Assembly (NCBI RefSeq): GCF_008831285.2
Contig: NC_045145.1
Span: 18,164,802-18,228,801, forward strand
Length of the DNA stretch: 64,000 bases
DNA from: Nymphaea colorata
Taxonomy: Eukaryota > Streptophyta > Magnoliopsida > Nymphaeales > Nymphaeaceae
Direction of reading: 5' to 3'
Position numbers and translations under genes: made by a program. The notes under the pieces were generated by a model. That model did not search any database and was not told where the DNA came from. It was given only the letters and a program-made list of their open reading frames with translations. This document shows, in pieces, positions 13,141 to 25,475 of the stretch; positions within the stretch are counted from its first letter, which is position 1, and each line of letters starts with the position of its first letter.

Positions 13141-14045
13141 CAGAACTTGCATAAAGCATTCATTGTCACTTCCACCAGTAATGTGCCAATTTTGACCCAT
13201 GCATGCCCCTGCGTGACCAGCTCTGGCATTCACTTCACCCTGAATATGTGGCTGGCATCACTCCATCTGCAGCACAAAGTAATGTTGACATACTGGTTGA
13301 GAGTTTCCATGTCTTGTATTTATTTCTTATACTTCTTATATAAACCATGAAATGAGGAAAAACAGGACAGGCTAGGAGCATAGAAACTGCAATTTCTGGC
13401 TTGCAGAATGATGCAACCCTATGTCATGGTTGTAGAAAGATTCAAATTGCTATCAAGCATGCCTTTCATGTCGATGAACATGCCCATGAGACAGTAGAAA
13501 CAGACAGGAGAAGATCTCAAGTAAGTTAGATGATAGCTCTGGCAAGAAGAAAAAGCAAAATGGATTAAAGTACAGTATGAAGTAGAAAAATATTTCCTAA
13601 GACCTGTGATACATCTATAAGATCATTATCCGCAACTACCATGCCTATGTTAATGTATATTGAAGATCACCAAGACATGCCGAACGAGAACAACCAAAAA
13701 AAAAAATTAGAAGACACCATTTGGCATGCATTGTAGCTGAATGATCAAATCTTGGCAAGGGAAGTTCCTAAACTGCATAAATGGCGAACACCTTAAAGCA
13801 GTGAAACTTTAAAGAAGCATAGATTTACTATTTTGTCATGAAGTAAATCCCCATAGATTTACTATTTTGTCATGAAGTAAATCTTATTAACAAAAACTGC
13901 TCGTACTTGCGTTGTTTTTACCATGTCCCCACTTCATTGTTTCCAAATCAAGGACAAGCAGATCGTTTAGAAGTCCCCCAGCTTGAGCTCTCCGTCACCA
14001 CTAATCATGAATAATCTAGAGCCAAGCGAAGTGACAGGGTGGTCT
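13141..14045 (-). pseudogene. Decayed kelch-repeat gene fragment, ACBP4/5 (acyl-CoA-binding kelch) type
   Basis: Read on the minus strand, 14045-13922 encodes a block like HPVTSLGSRLFMISGDGELK. After a frame change it continues as LLNDLLVLDLETMKWGH. Further on, 13230-13141 encodes ARAGHAGACMGQNWHITGG and then SDNE before a stop. The order (G/S)xRLFxxxGxG, LLNDxxxLDLETMKW, then ARAGHAG...NWxIxGG is the order of successive kelch repeats in plant acyl-CoA-binding proteins with kelch domains. A frameshift inside the first block, in-frame stops around the second, and no recognisable acyl-CoA-binding domain nearby show a broken remnant. I could not find further exons between 12.8 and 16.9 kb. The family call is by recalled resemblance. 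Confidence 0.6.
13821..13886. repeat. Short tandem duplication, 34-bp unit
   Basis: AGATTTACTATTTTGTCATG plus the following 10 bases occurs at 13821 and again at 13855, a 34-bp period. It lies inside the kelch relic interval. Confidence 0.85.
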
Positions 14046-14379
14046 CCCCTAGCTTCCTGAGAATCTGAGATTATCATACTTGTGCCAAAAAAATTATTCG
14101 AAAATGTTGATATATGAATGTGCAAGTATTTTATTATTACTATTATTGGTAAAGTTTAACAGTATCACAAGAACAATAAACAATAAAATGCCAACCAACC
14201 GCAAATCCAGAAATGAGCAGGAAACTAGTAACTATCAGGATTTCAGGTTCTGCATATATAAAGGCGAGACAAAAGTGAATTTTATTTGTCATTGAACTTA
14301 AAAGCATAATAAGACGAATACACGAACTTACAGCAATGGGTATCCACATCAATTGATCGAACCGATCAAAATGGATAGC

Positions 14380-14577
14380 GATGGTGAATTAATAAGTTAA
14401 TCAAAATGAAGGATCTATATTGGGCATGCAGCAGGAACTTGGTTATGGGAAGTGGGAACTGAATGAAGAGTGAAACTGATGGTGAATTAATAAGTTAATC
14501 AAAATGAAGGATCTATATTGGGCATGCAGCAGGAACTTGGTTATGGGAAGTGGGAACTGAATGAAGAGTGAAACTGA
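14380..14577. repeat. Near-identical tandem duplication, 98-bp unit
   Basis: The unit starting GATGGTGAATTAATAAGTTA at 14380 is repeated from 14478 through the end GAGTGAAACTGAT. I see no differences by eye, so the duplication is recent, or an assembly artefact. No gene is involved. Confidence 0.9.
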
Positions 14578-15256
14578 TAATTAGTTGAACAATTTCTTAA
14601 ATCATGGCAAATCAAAGAATTAGTAGATGCCTACTAAAATTTCACTTTTCTATTATAAAAGAAGCAAGCCTGTCAATATTGTCTGGAGTTAATGTTTCAT
14701 ATATCCTCCCACAGCTGGAAGTTTATTTCCCCATTTCTTGTGTAAAGGAGACAACAAATGGAAGCACCAAAGAACGGTACAGGATTAAAATTGACCAAGA
14801 TTCTCATTTTGGCAGGGAAATATATAGACCCCAACCAGATGATGACATGAGGAAGCAGGGAATGGTTCATAAATACGACCATCCATGCCATCTTCCTGAC
14901 CAAATGCTAGTTCAAATACGACCATCCAGGTAGATCAAAATTTCTTTCTTCTCGATTAAGATGAGTTGACCTTGAGATATAAAATTAGTTGGTCAACAAT
15001 GAGACTTTGTGATTTATCAAGAAATAAATATTTTATTTTAGCTAAAACCATCTTGCAAATCCTATGAGCTACTGATTATGAAAATAGGAGCTTAGGCACA
15101 TACACGCCTACAGTCAATACAATCATCCATAGTCATCATGTAATTACTATGGAGAATTGAAACCTAATTCTGTTCATGGTTAAGAATGTTAAAGAAAACC
15201 ATAAGAGGGTGTTTGATAAGAAATGAATTGCTCGAAATTCAGTGCTTCAGTTAAAA

Positions 15257-15260
<4 letters not shown>

Positions 15261-15290
<30 letters not shown>
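15261..15290. repeat. (AT)15 microsatellite
   Basis: Uninterrupted AT dinucleotides in intergenic DNA. Confidence 0.95.
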
Positions 15291-15294
<4 letters not shown>

Positions 15295-15930
15295 AGTAAA
15301 AAAAAGTACTAACGAGGACCTATCTTCTTCATTTCCAGATTTTGAGTCAGAAACTTTTGATGAGGTCCATTAATTCAAAAAAAAAAATATTTCAAATAAA
15401 ACTTGAACCCTTCAAATATATAATAAAATTATTAAAAAACACCGTATAAAAATAACTAATTGCGTGAGTGGCACCTTTTGCGTTAAAATGCTGAGGGTCA
15501 ACCAATATGTAAATGAAGGTATTTTGCGGGACTGCGTAAGCAACTGCTCACATAATGCCCACATGTGACCCGGCCTCTGCAACAAGATTTTGGATATATT
15601 CACACTTTTTAAACAGCAAGCTTGGCTTCATGAAAAAAAGGAGAGGAAATTGAATTGGACAAAAGAAAGCACATATTTCTAAGAAAGATGCAGCAAATAT
15701 ATATTTCATTTAGCACAAAGAGTCTCAATCAACATGACTTTCCCTTTCTTTCTCATACTGATTCAATTTCTGTTTACAAATTTATACAAGCTCCAAATTA
15801 ACCTCAACACCACAAGTTTCAAGTGAATTAAAATATTGTTAAAAGGAGACAGTTTCAACTATAGATCAAGTCTCTGAAAATATTTAATGATTCTTTTCAT
15901 TTGTTATAAACAATGCAGATTCTCACCGCC

Positions 15931-16090
15931 AGAGGAGGGCAGAGCCAAGATTTTTTTAAAAAGCTGTACTATAGTCTAAATCTTTTACTGGATCCAACTA
16001 TATATTTTTCAAAATTTTTAAAGAAGAAAAATAATTTTATAACGTATAACTTTATTTTTTTCTATAACCACAGGAGGGGCCACGGCCCCA
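15931..16090. mobile_element. Truncated hAT-type MITE
   Basis: The left part reads GAGGGCAGAGCCAAGATTTTT and the right part AGGAGGGGCCACGGCCCC, with an AT-rich middle. This is the same layout as the intact copies at 1884-2068 and 62117-62302. The outermost termini and target duplication are not clear. Confidence 0.5.
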
Positions 16091-16432
16091 GCATACAATT
16101 TCGTTTTCCATGTCGTGTGTCTGAAGGAAAACACTTGATATCGCAAAACCCGGTTCCAGAAGCAACCGGCAGTATTAAATGCTTAATGACTTTGCGTTTC
16201 GGAGAATTATAAAGCCTCTTTTCAGATGGGATAGAAAATCAAGTCTTATACGTTAAGGAAATTCCCTTTGTTTGCACGTCAATCATATCTAGTATTTACT
16301 AGTAACTCTTTGGATCCTTTGGTGTATCATGGCCACATCGCATCCCCATTGCAGGTGCCATTTTCCGGCCAAGTACCCGTAGGCAGTCAGGTCCTCTTGG
16401 GAGGCTGGGAGCCTGACTCAGTCTCATCTCTC

Positions 16433-16439
<7 letters not shown>

Positions 16440-16489
<50 letters not shown>
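16440..16489. repeat. (AT)25 microsatellite
   Basis: About 50 bp of pure TA/AT repeat, followed shortly by a CT run near 16507-16523. Confidence 0.95.
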
Positions 16490-16492
<3 letters not shown>

Positions 16493-17543
16493 GCATGGGG
16501 ACCCCCTCTCTCTCTCTCTCTCTGGTCATGTCTGGAGGCCGTAGCTCATTTCGGCTTGGTGGCGCATTTGGGAGGAGCGCAACAACAGAGTCTTCAGGGA
16601 CACTTTCTCTTCGCCAGATTCTGTGGCTCGTCTTGTGCAATGGGATGTCCAGTTTGTCATTCGGTTGAAGCGCCGCTGTCCGTCTGCAGCTGGATGACTG
16701 TGCCGCTCCGTCTTTCCTCTTTCTCTTATTTTTCTGTGCATTGTATTGTATATTTTTTCTTCTTGCTTTTGTTTTTGCGGTTTATTTTTTGCGAATTATT
16801 TTTGTACTTATGGGACCTCTTGGTGCTGCCAACAAAGGTTTCCGGCTAGACAGAGCCCGGCTTTGCCTTGCCATGAGCCAGCCCAATGCTCAGCCTTAAT
16901 GGTCGATTAACTCTTGGTAGTGACATGACAAAGGACAGTTCAACTTGCATTGACAAAAACTTAATAGTCAGTTTGCATGGTGCAGAAATCTTGATTTGTA
17001 ATGTTGAAACTAACTAAAGCGAACTTTGTTTCGACATCAAAGCCATCAGAGAATTAAAAAGAAGAAAAAAAACGTTTTATCACTTACAACTTCCATGAGA
17101 TGCACTTTATTCCATTCAGAAAAAAAAAGCTAGACGGCCACCACTTTTTAGAACACGCAGGGCCAAAGATCACGAATCTGGGCGAGGTTTGAATGTCGAA
17201 AGCCATGCCAACCATGAAGATGACGACGAATGGGTCAAGAAAGTGTGCGTGGTGAATTCCATCCATTAATTCGAAGAAGAATCAAAATCAGGAGGAAACT
17301 ACAAATTGGGTCTTGATTATTTTAGCAGAATGGCGGGTCAAAGGTGGCAGTGTGGTCGGCAACTCTGCACAAAGATTCGATCATGGTGGCCGCCAAGGAA
17401 CGAGTCCAACCTTTTTCTGCTTTCTTTCCACGCACCCTCCCACCTCTCAATCTCTTCTTTTGGGTCAAAATTGGCCAAGGAGAATTCTTGGCAAATAAAA
17501 CGGAAAGCGAAACTGAGACAAAGGAAACGTTTGAATAGCTGAA

Positions 17544-17580
17544 ACTAAATACTCGGACATCAGAATGCCGAGTATTTAGT
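17544..17580. repeat. Perfect 13-bp stem hairpin
   Basis: ACTAAATACTCGG (17544-17556) and CCGAGTATTTAGT (17568-17580) are exact inverted copies separated by an 11-base loop. It lies in intergenic DNA with no adjacent gene end. It may be a short transposon end pair or a hairpin; the role is unknown. Confidence 0.85.
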
Positions 17581-19208
17581 ACCGGACACTTTTTGTTGTG
17601 GAATTTTCCTTTCACCTTCCATCAATATCCCAACTTATTTCATTTTCTATAACTTTTGTTCGAGATATTTTAGTTTCATGTTTGTTTGTTTGTTCATACA
17701 ACTTAAAAACTAATAAATTTTTTTCCTTTTCTTCAGAAAACGATAGAAAACCATTTGTGCATGTCAATTGTCATGTTCTTGTTCCATTATATATTCTTGG
17801 TAAGGGAAAAGTGCGGTTTGTTGGATCTAAAATATATTATGAGAGCAAATTGAGTTTTCATAATGCCAAAACTTGGTCACGTTGATTACGTCCATATGGT
17901 TACGTTTTGCATAAGAAAATATATAAATGGAAGCGAAACGAGTGCGTGTTCTTGACTTGTAGAAACACCTCGTCAATCCAACCTACAAGGCACGCAATTT
18001 TCGAAATTCTATCATTTCAAGAAAAGTATGTCATCTTTGAGGGCATTATCTGATCCATATTTGAGGGCAAAACAGGAAGCCCGATAATATGACTTTTTGG
18101 AGCGGGCCTGCGGATCTGCTGACCAGGTCCAATCGGCCTCACCGTCGTCACCGCAAACCAGAACAGAAAAGTCAACCGATAAAAAAAAAAAAAAGGAAAA
18201 TCGATATGATCTCAAAAAAAAAAAAGCATAAATATTTTGTAATATTGATGCCCTTTCGAAACATTTAAAGTTTATAATCGGTACTTACAAATACTTTTCT
18301 TTTAACAAGAAAAAGAAAAAAAAAAAGGACGATTTCCAAATTATCGTGAGGGACACTCTGGGAATACCGATAATGTTGGGGGACATAACCGGCAAAAGGA
18401 AAGTGGATAAGGCTTGGGGGGTTTGTTGGTTGAACGAACAAAAGCGAGGAGTCTTCGTCAACGTGACCATCTTCATGTGCCACGTGTCAACCATCTGGAA
18501 GCTTCTCAACTCCTTCCGTGGACGCGATCTCGTACACGAACCAACGGCTCCCGGGAATCCTTAACCCCCACAAGGACCCGGATGCCCCCGCTCCCCACCA
18601 CACCGACCATGAACTTGGCCGAATTATCATAATTGCCATGCCCCATCCAATGCCCAGCCGCATGGCACCCTATAGCATGGGAATAACACATTACTTTCGT
18701 CTGGTATCTTCTCTTCGACGCCAAAGAAACGTTTATGGTGTGGAATCTTGACAATCTCAAATGTGCGAACAAATGGGAATAACTTTTATATTTGAAAATT
18801 TTATATGATGTGTGTTTATATTTGAGCTGATTTAGTAACTCATTTTGTAGTTGGTAACCATTTTGACACGTATTGCGAACCAAAATCGAAACCAGTTTGC
18901 TGTTCAACTTTCGACCAGATCATGGCGAATGGAGAAACTATTGAGCCTCTCAAACGTGCAAGGCTGGACTCGAGCTCCAGCACGGCACCAAGAAAGCGGT
19001 GGTGGTTTGGAGATAAGCTCGACGTCTAAGGGCAGTTGTGGAGACAGTGGTTGATCTTCAACAACCCAACGGCTCCACGACATCGGCCTGTGGGTGTAGA
19101 GCGAGAGAAGAGGCGTTCCCCAACACACCTTCCTTCCGCTTGCCGCCAACGCGATGTTCACAACAAACTCGTGCCCCCACCCTCTGTTCGACCGAGACTG
19201 CAACCCCA

Positions 19209-19216
19209 TATATAAA
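19209..19216 (+). promoter_or_regulatory. TATA box of the small gene at 19320
   Basis: TATATAAA, preceded by CCA, lies 104 bp upstream of the ATG at 19320. This spacing fits a plant TATA box with a short, purine-rich (GAAGAA) leader. Confidence 0.6.
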
Positions 19217-19319
19217 CAGACCTTCTCACCAAATCTGGATGGTGGTGGGTGGCCTTCTTTTGAATTTGCTGAAAAGGAAGAGGTAGCGGACGAAGCAGAA
19301 GAAGAAGAAGAAGAGGAGA

Positions 19320-19541
19320 ATGGAGCAGTGGGAGAACGCAGAGGGAAGGATCGAGTCGGAGCGCCCTGCAGTTCACAGCCAAGTGAGGAGAATCAAGCTA
19401 GAGGATGAGAACATAGCCGACGAGCGAAGATCATCGCGGCCGACGCTGGAAATCAGGCACGGCCTGCCGGCTTACAGGCGCCGGATCTCGCGGTCTCCGT
19501 TGGGCAGAGCAGGGATTGCCATCCCCGTCGGTGATTCGTAG
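19320..19541 (+). CDS. Small intronless protein of unknown function, 73 aa
   Basis: The ATG at 19320 follows a TATA box and a GAAGAAGAA-rich leader. The predicted protein begins MEQWENAEGRIESERPAVHS and is strongly charged in its first half. Its second half reads RRSSRPTLEIRHGLPAYRRR and then ISRSPLGRAGIAIPVGDS. The composition is basic, with no signal peptide, membrane segment or known motif that I recognise. GC content and codon choice (many CGG, GCC, GTC) differ from the AT-rich surroundings, as expected for coding sequence. Similar small plant proteins with an arginine/proline-rich C-terminus exist, but I cannot name the family. A chance frame is possible; the TATA spacing and composition argue for a real gene. 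Confidence 0.55.
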   Translation: MEQWENAEGRIESERPAVHSQVRRIKLEDENIADERRSSRPTLEIRHGLPAYRRRISRSPLGRAGIAIPVGDS

Positions 19542-21093
19542 CAGCAGCTGCTTGCGTTGGTACTGCTCGTTCCTTCAAATCAGGTCCCTATATTTATGTG
19601 ACTGATTCTTCTAGGTGTAGACAGAGATGAGTTCTTAGGTTCTCATGTACTGGGCACCGCTGGTTTGGGCCATCCTTCGTGGCTTTTCTCGGACGGGTGC
19701 CATTAGATGATAGCTGGCAGAGGTTTTGTACATAGACAACCATGTTATGACATGCTTATTATAGCAATATGGATCAGAGGTTTTAATATGTTAATGGGTA
19801 CTCGTGGATTTTTGTTCAGCTTGGTCATGTATATCTTATTCAAATATTCAGCAGGTCATAGATCACACAGAGCATCAAATTTATCATCTATCAAGGTACA
19901 ACAGGAAAACGAATAAGCATTCGTTTTCATGCGACTGGTTCACGATTAGGGATATAGAAAACCCTCGTGAATTGGGAAGACCAGCCCTGATTATTCAACT
20001 TAAGAACAGCAGAGTTGATAAAAAGGAGGGGAGGGATGATGGTGTGGTTTGGATGACAGCTTAAAACCAGGTTTTAAAGCAAAATCTCGTTTTGCCTTCA
20101 AAAAACAATTTCGTACATGTTTCGATGACATGAAAATTGGTTTTGCCAAAACCCAATCTTCACAAAACCTGATTTTCATAAAGAGCCTGAAAAACCTGCC
20201 TCCCCCAAGCTTTTCAAAAAAAACTGATTTTGTCCCCTTCAAGTCTTCGTCTTATCATGTAAACATCCAAACCATGTTTTCAAAATTTGGTCTTTAACCA
20301 AGCCTTCACTGTCATGTTTGTGTGAATGGAAACTCATATTGCCAGGAGACTAAGAAGCTAATAACCAATAAAGGTCTGTTTTTAAATATTAAACAAATCT
20401 CACCGTGTATATGTGTGTGTACAAGAGTGCACGGTGGTGCATATTTCGACAGTTTTGCGTTGAATATTCCAATCAAAATAGGTGAAGAGTTCTCCCTTTT
20501 CGAGGCTTGAGAAATCAAAGGTCTCAAATTTGCAGAAACGCTTGAAACTCAAGAAAGACATGCTTCTGTATTAAATGCAGAACAGTAGCCCTACACTAGT
20601 TGATTTGCAGCAAATAGACCATGGCGAACACATGCAAAGATCAGATTTTACCAAGTAAGATCAGGGAACACCTAGTTTCATGCTGTCCGTATTCCCATTT
20701 CCTCTCTTTCTCTCCCCAGTTTAGTGTATGAATATTTTGTTCCTACACTCGTTTGAGTATCATTTTCATCCATCTGGTACCCTCACTCGCCTTTTTTATG
20801 CATGCTTTTACCGCGCATGAGGTATCTTGAACAGCCTGTCTTGTTCCTTTTGATCGCTTATGAAAGGTACTTCACTCGCTTGATCGTTGAGAGGTTCTTC
20901 CTCTGAGTGACAGATATATACCCTAAACAACAAAATAAAACCGCGGTGCATGGAAGGGACGATCCGAATAAACAGAACAACAAAATAAATCAGCAGTACG
21001 TTGAAGGAACGATCCAAACATACAGAACAGGCCATAAATTGATTCTCTATTGCATCGTAGCAAGAAAAATTCCAACTGTCCAGGGATTGAGCT
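19542..21093. other. Intergenic between the small gene and the SET-domain gene
   Basis: The first part is a probable 3' UTR of the small gene. A MITE-like element lies at 20046-20273. The rest is AT-rich with no recognisable exon and contains the 3' flank of the minus-strand SET gene. Confidence 0.55.
20046..20273. mobile_element. MITE-like element with 10-bp inverted termini
   Basis: GGTTTGGATG at 20046-20055 is matched by CATCCAAACC at 20264-20273. The interior contains several AAAACC(A/T)GGTTTT- and AAAACCTGATTTT-like blocks in both orientations. A related, less complete stretch starting TGTTTGGATGAAACC lies near 12555. No clear target duplication was found. Confidence 0.5.
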
Positions 21094-24000
21094 TTAAGCA
21101 GAGTTGGCACCTTTTTCATTGGATAACGTATTTACTTTTCTTGTTAATTCTCTCATCACGTCACTGATCAATGTTTTCTTTCTCAGCCGGAACTGGATTG
21201 CCAGTTTCATGGAACTAGATATGGTACCTTTCAACAATGACTCGTCCTCCATGATCTTCGTGGGGAAGTGTCCAAGTGCTATCACACACAAAGCAATAAG
21301 AGTCCGAAGCGTGAAGATTTCGTTAGATAGGCCCAATGGAGCTTTTGTTGAAAGCAATTGCAGAGTGCTCAAGTTGTGTTTCTCAACAACATCCTTATCA
21401 TTCCCCAAGAGTATTCTTATCGCAGCTAATAAGCGGCCATCAACAACATCTGGGCCCCCCAGAGTTACCTGCAACAGAAAATCACATTGATGGGTTGCTC
21501 CATAGTCATAGAAAGCAAAGCCATGTTTATTAGTTAGCAGCACGAAAGGACCTTGAGATCGGCACCATCTCCTTCTAAATTTAGAAGCCGCAATAAATCA
21601 TCCTGCCATGGTGTAGGAGAAGAAAAGTTAGGAGACTGTAGTCCTGCTGCCATGCTTGCAGCATCAAGTAGAACTCCATCGTATTTAAGCTCGATAGTGT
21701 CGTATGGATTTTCTGGAATTACAAATCCATAATCCAGGAGTAGTAGATCGTTGCATAGATCACCATAATTCAACAACACTGAATAACCCCGCTGTATCTG
21801 CTCTTTGGATACTACCTGCATATGCACAGCGGGAATCATTGAAACATAAAGGCAAGAAATAAACACCAGATCCATTTTAGTAAGAACATAAGGCGAATAC
21901 TCTAGATTCCTATCAAGCATGAACTCAGTGCAAGGGCAGAAAATAGAGGATTGATGTCAGAAATTGAAAACACTATAAGTGAAGTAGTACCAAAAAAAAA
22001 AGGCTCATAATATTAGCAGGAAATAGAAGGCGTTCAGTATCAGGTGCTCTTGTTTTATTGACATGTTTATCACAAATACAGTTACTCAGAGATTGTTGAA
22101 TTCTTTAGACTTCAATGTTGTTGAAAACAGGAAAAACCTGAACTGAGATCTTCAAATGGATCATCCCATGCAGCAAGTATTGTGTTTCAATTTAAACTTT
22201 AAACATAACACTTTTAGTGCAAAAATGTTCTAATAAAGCTGTATTCTGTTGGTCAAGAAAGAAACCTAGTATGAACATATAATCTTGCCAATGCTAATGA
22301 ACAATGCAACAGGGTCATCTTAACAGCGCAAACTTTACATAATGAACAGACTGGAACGAAAAGAAATTACTAAGACACACTCATGAGCAGTACTGAATCA
22401 ATATTTCCCAACCTAAATCACATGGACTTGCCAAAAAACATTGCCAAAAATCAACCTGGGTACAGCAACTAGCGATTTTTTTCTTCTTTCACAGAATCGT
22501 TAATAAAATGATAGTTTGTTAATAGTTATTTGAAAATTTCTCTGTCTCACCTTGCTGACATAGTTGTCAACAAGGCGATACTTCAACTAGACACACAAGA
22601 ATCACAAATAATAGCTGAAAGTCACCCAAAATTTATAATTGATAGTCATGATTATGATGTTGCTATTTACAGTTAGAGGTGAAACGTCTGGATAACTTAA
22701 GAAAAGAAATTTAGGGAACGGTCTTCGTCAGTGCTTCTCTTTTCAAAGAGATTAAATTGAGTTATATAATCAGAAATTCTGTTGAGAAGAGTATGGTGGA
22801 TGGAGATGGTCACAAAACAAAAAGAACTAGGAAAGAAAAGAATAATAACAGAAAAGTAATAAACATATTTCACAAACAGGTACATAAAAAAATGAAGATA
22901 AAAAGAGATACAATAGGAAATTCACTTCGGTCATAGGGTATACACTCAAGGTACCATACAAAAAAAAGTCAAGCACACAAAGCGAAAGCTGAAGAGGAAT
23001 CACACCTTAACTATTGCTTCTGGACTTTTGTTATCTTGTTCCTGGATGATTTCAGCATTAGGTTCAAAACTATGGTTGCACATATCAATAAGAGGAAGAA
23101 GCATTGGGATATCACTTTTTGAGCCATGTGGCAGAGCTTTGCCATGCAATCGGAATGCCCTAGTTGAGACAGCCGCCATGGCCCAGCCAAGAGCAGAAGC
23201 ATCAACATCTTGACCTCTGAAAGGATGATTCCTGAAAGAAACGTCCTCAAGTGTCTGTTTGACTACTTTCTCAAAATCAAGTAGAAATCTGCATCTTTTA
23301 TTAACCTGTTACGAATCAGGTTGGTTAGAATAGAACAAGTGAATCTGTCTTTCTATGTTCTCTACATAGACATTTCTGATTGAATAGACAAAAGATTCAA
23401 CTGCATCTGGTTCGGAATTTTAAAGAGGAAAAAAGTAATAATTCACTTTCAAGAACTGCAAAAAAGATTGTGAAACACCAAAACTTATCTTTGAGGCATC
23501 TATGACCTTAAATCTACCGCACATGATAAGATTAATTTTCACTTTATGCATAAGTCCAAAAAATATACCTGGTGAACAATTGGAGCATACTGCAGATTCT
23601 TTATCTCATCCCCTGAGAAGAAAATAGGTGTGCTAAATGCTTCAGGCAAATTACTAATGTATGGCCACCAGAATGATCCCACGGTTGCCCTTTCTTGAAG
23701 AAGTCTCAATCCCAATTTTAACGCCCAGAGCTCCTCTGCCAATGCTCCAAATAAGGCCTCATTTTATTCTAAAGAAAAAGAATCAGACTGACCTAACATG
23801 ACAATGAAGCCACAAAAGAAAAACTAAGCTATCAGGAATTCATCGCCACAAATAAGACATCCAAGAAATCTGAAGAGTAAACTGAAAAATTCATGCCAAA
23901 TTTAGACTTTAGGTCACCGTATGCTAGAGGGTTTCCAGGTTTACGTTCACATGCTTAATTAGGAATTAATTATGAACACTGAATTATCAGCCCGTCAATC

Positions 24001-25475
24001 ATCTAAGAATACAAGCAAATCTTTTATACTTCCAGCAGGCACATCGGCTCTTCAAGTCCCGATACTGCATTAGCATGAAGCAAATAAAAGTAGACCACCT
24101 AAATGCTGTAAGTGGTAAAACAGTAAGAGAGACTTGAATAATAAAATATGACAACACAACCATTTTCCCATAAAAAATAGTGACAAAGATGTGCGTAATT
24201 GATTTTGTAGAGTCAACATAGTTGCTGAATTGTGATGCTTAGGTAGGAATTCACAACTGCTTGAAGAACATCCCGATTTTTTTCGGAAAGGTTGAAACCG
24301 AAAGAAACATGTTTTCCAATAAAAATTAGTTTTTCTTTTCTACCCTTAGCAAATGGATCGTGATTTCATTTACATACGTTAATGGGCTGTATAGATGCCT
24401 CATCTTGGACGTTTTTCCAGCACAGATTGACTTTAAGAACTGAAAATGAATCACTCTGCGAATGATAGAGCCTTTGTTGGCACACCGTGTCAAAAATAAG
24501 CTACATAGTAATGGAATGAACTGCAGGTGCAAATCGATGGCAACAGGAGCTTCAGAACTTTGGTACTCCAAAGCCATAAGAGCAGGAAAATTATGCTTCG
24601 GTATGCATACTCAGCATATCATTTCTTGCTCCCCTACAGCCTTTTTCTCATGATGGGAAGACTGTTCACCTAAAATTCTCGACTTGCTGGGGCACCTTCC
24701 ACATCCCACTTCAATGGATGCTGGAGGTTTCGTATTAGCAACAGAAAGCATACACGCCTTTAATGGAATCGCATTGCGTTTCATATCACGTAGCTGCACT
24801 GAATTTTATATGCCGGCATAGACTTAAAACATATCACAAGAATATTTTCGCTTCAATCCCTTGAGGCTTGAGTGTCAATCTTATCATCCCTTTAAGTAAA
24901 ACGATCTCCTCTCTGTAATTGCACAATTCTTACAGAAATAACAAAATAAAACCTCCTGATGAATAAATTTATGATAATTGTATGACGACCATGATATGAA
25001 CAACGAAGTATGGTTAAGTAGGGAATCCACTCTCAAACTCTTGATGATGTACCAGCAAACCACCAATCAATTACCATCTCAAAGAATGCTGCAACAGATA
25101 AAGGCGTATACCAGGCACTTTCGAAGCAAGTTCGATGAGAAGAGCGTGTGAACCATCTCGAGCGGACTCGGGAGGGTCGAAGGAGAGAGGAAGATGAGTG
25201 GGGAGCCTAATGAGATCAGAACCGCTTGAGATTTCCTCGGAGGCGATCAAGTCCAGGCCAGTAGAAGAATGGCCGCCACTACCAATCCTCAGACTCTGGT
25301 GCACGAAACCTCCTTCCCTCCTTACCCAACTCACCAGATCAAGTGGGCGAGGAACTAGACGTGAAGAGAGCGATGCAGAGACAGTGGTGAGCTTCCGACG
25401 GCCGAAATGTGGGGCGATGATCGAGGAAGCCATCGCCACCACCACCATTTTTTTAACTCCGGAAGGAACAACCAT
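21094..25475 (-). CDS. SET-domain protein lysine methyltransferase, rubisco LSMT-like, plastid type, 5 exons, 489 aa
   Basis: The exons are 25475-25112, 23735-23569, 23305-23006, 21815-21552 and 21468-21094. All introns are GT-AG and the phases join in one 1470-nt frame. The N-terminus is rich in Ser, Arg and Val and lacks acidic residues early, which fits a chloroplast transit peptide; alternative Mets lie at codons 10 and 15. A typical SET core follows: WAMAAVSTRAF, then LPLIDMCNHSFEPNAE around residues 249-262 (the NHS motif that binds S-adenosylmethionine), and LLNYGDLCNDLLLLDYGF around 291-308 (the substrate/cofactor pocket Tyr). A C-terminal helical region (LRKKTLISDVMRELTRKV) corresponds to the rubisco-LSMT substrate-binding domain. 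Family members methylate lysines of rubisco, aldolases or other plastid proteins; many land-plant members have unknown targets. Closest recalled group is the At5g14260-like clade. The 1.4-kb first intron and 1.2-kb third intron hold no other gene. Confidence 0.9.

Larger units (their letters stand above)
14578..19206. other. Intergenic region with microsatellites and transposon fragments
   Basis: It holds (AT)n at 15261-15290 and 16440-16489, a truncated hAT-MITE (15931-16090), a perfect hairpin (17544-17580), and poly-A runs. A GC-richer patch is at 18480-18620 and overlaps several short frames with no recognisable product. No intact gene is identified. Confidence 0.55.

Noticed and set aside
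16268-16849. Long plus-strand ORF of 193 codons
   Set aside because: It runs through a 50-bp (AT)n microsatellite (Tyr-Ile repeats) and a CT run, and the rest shows no domain. The frame is open because of the repeats.
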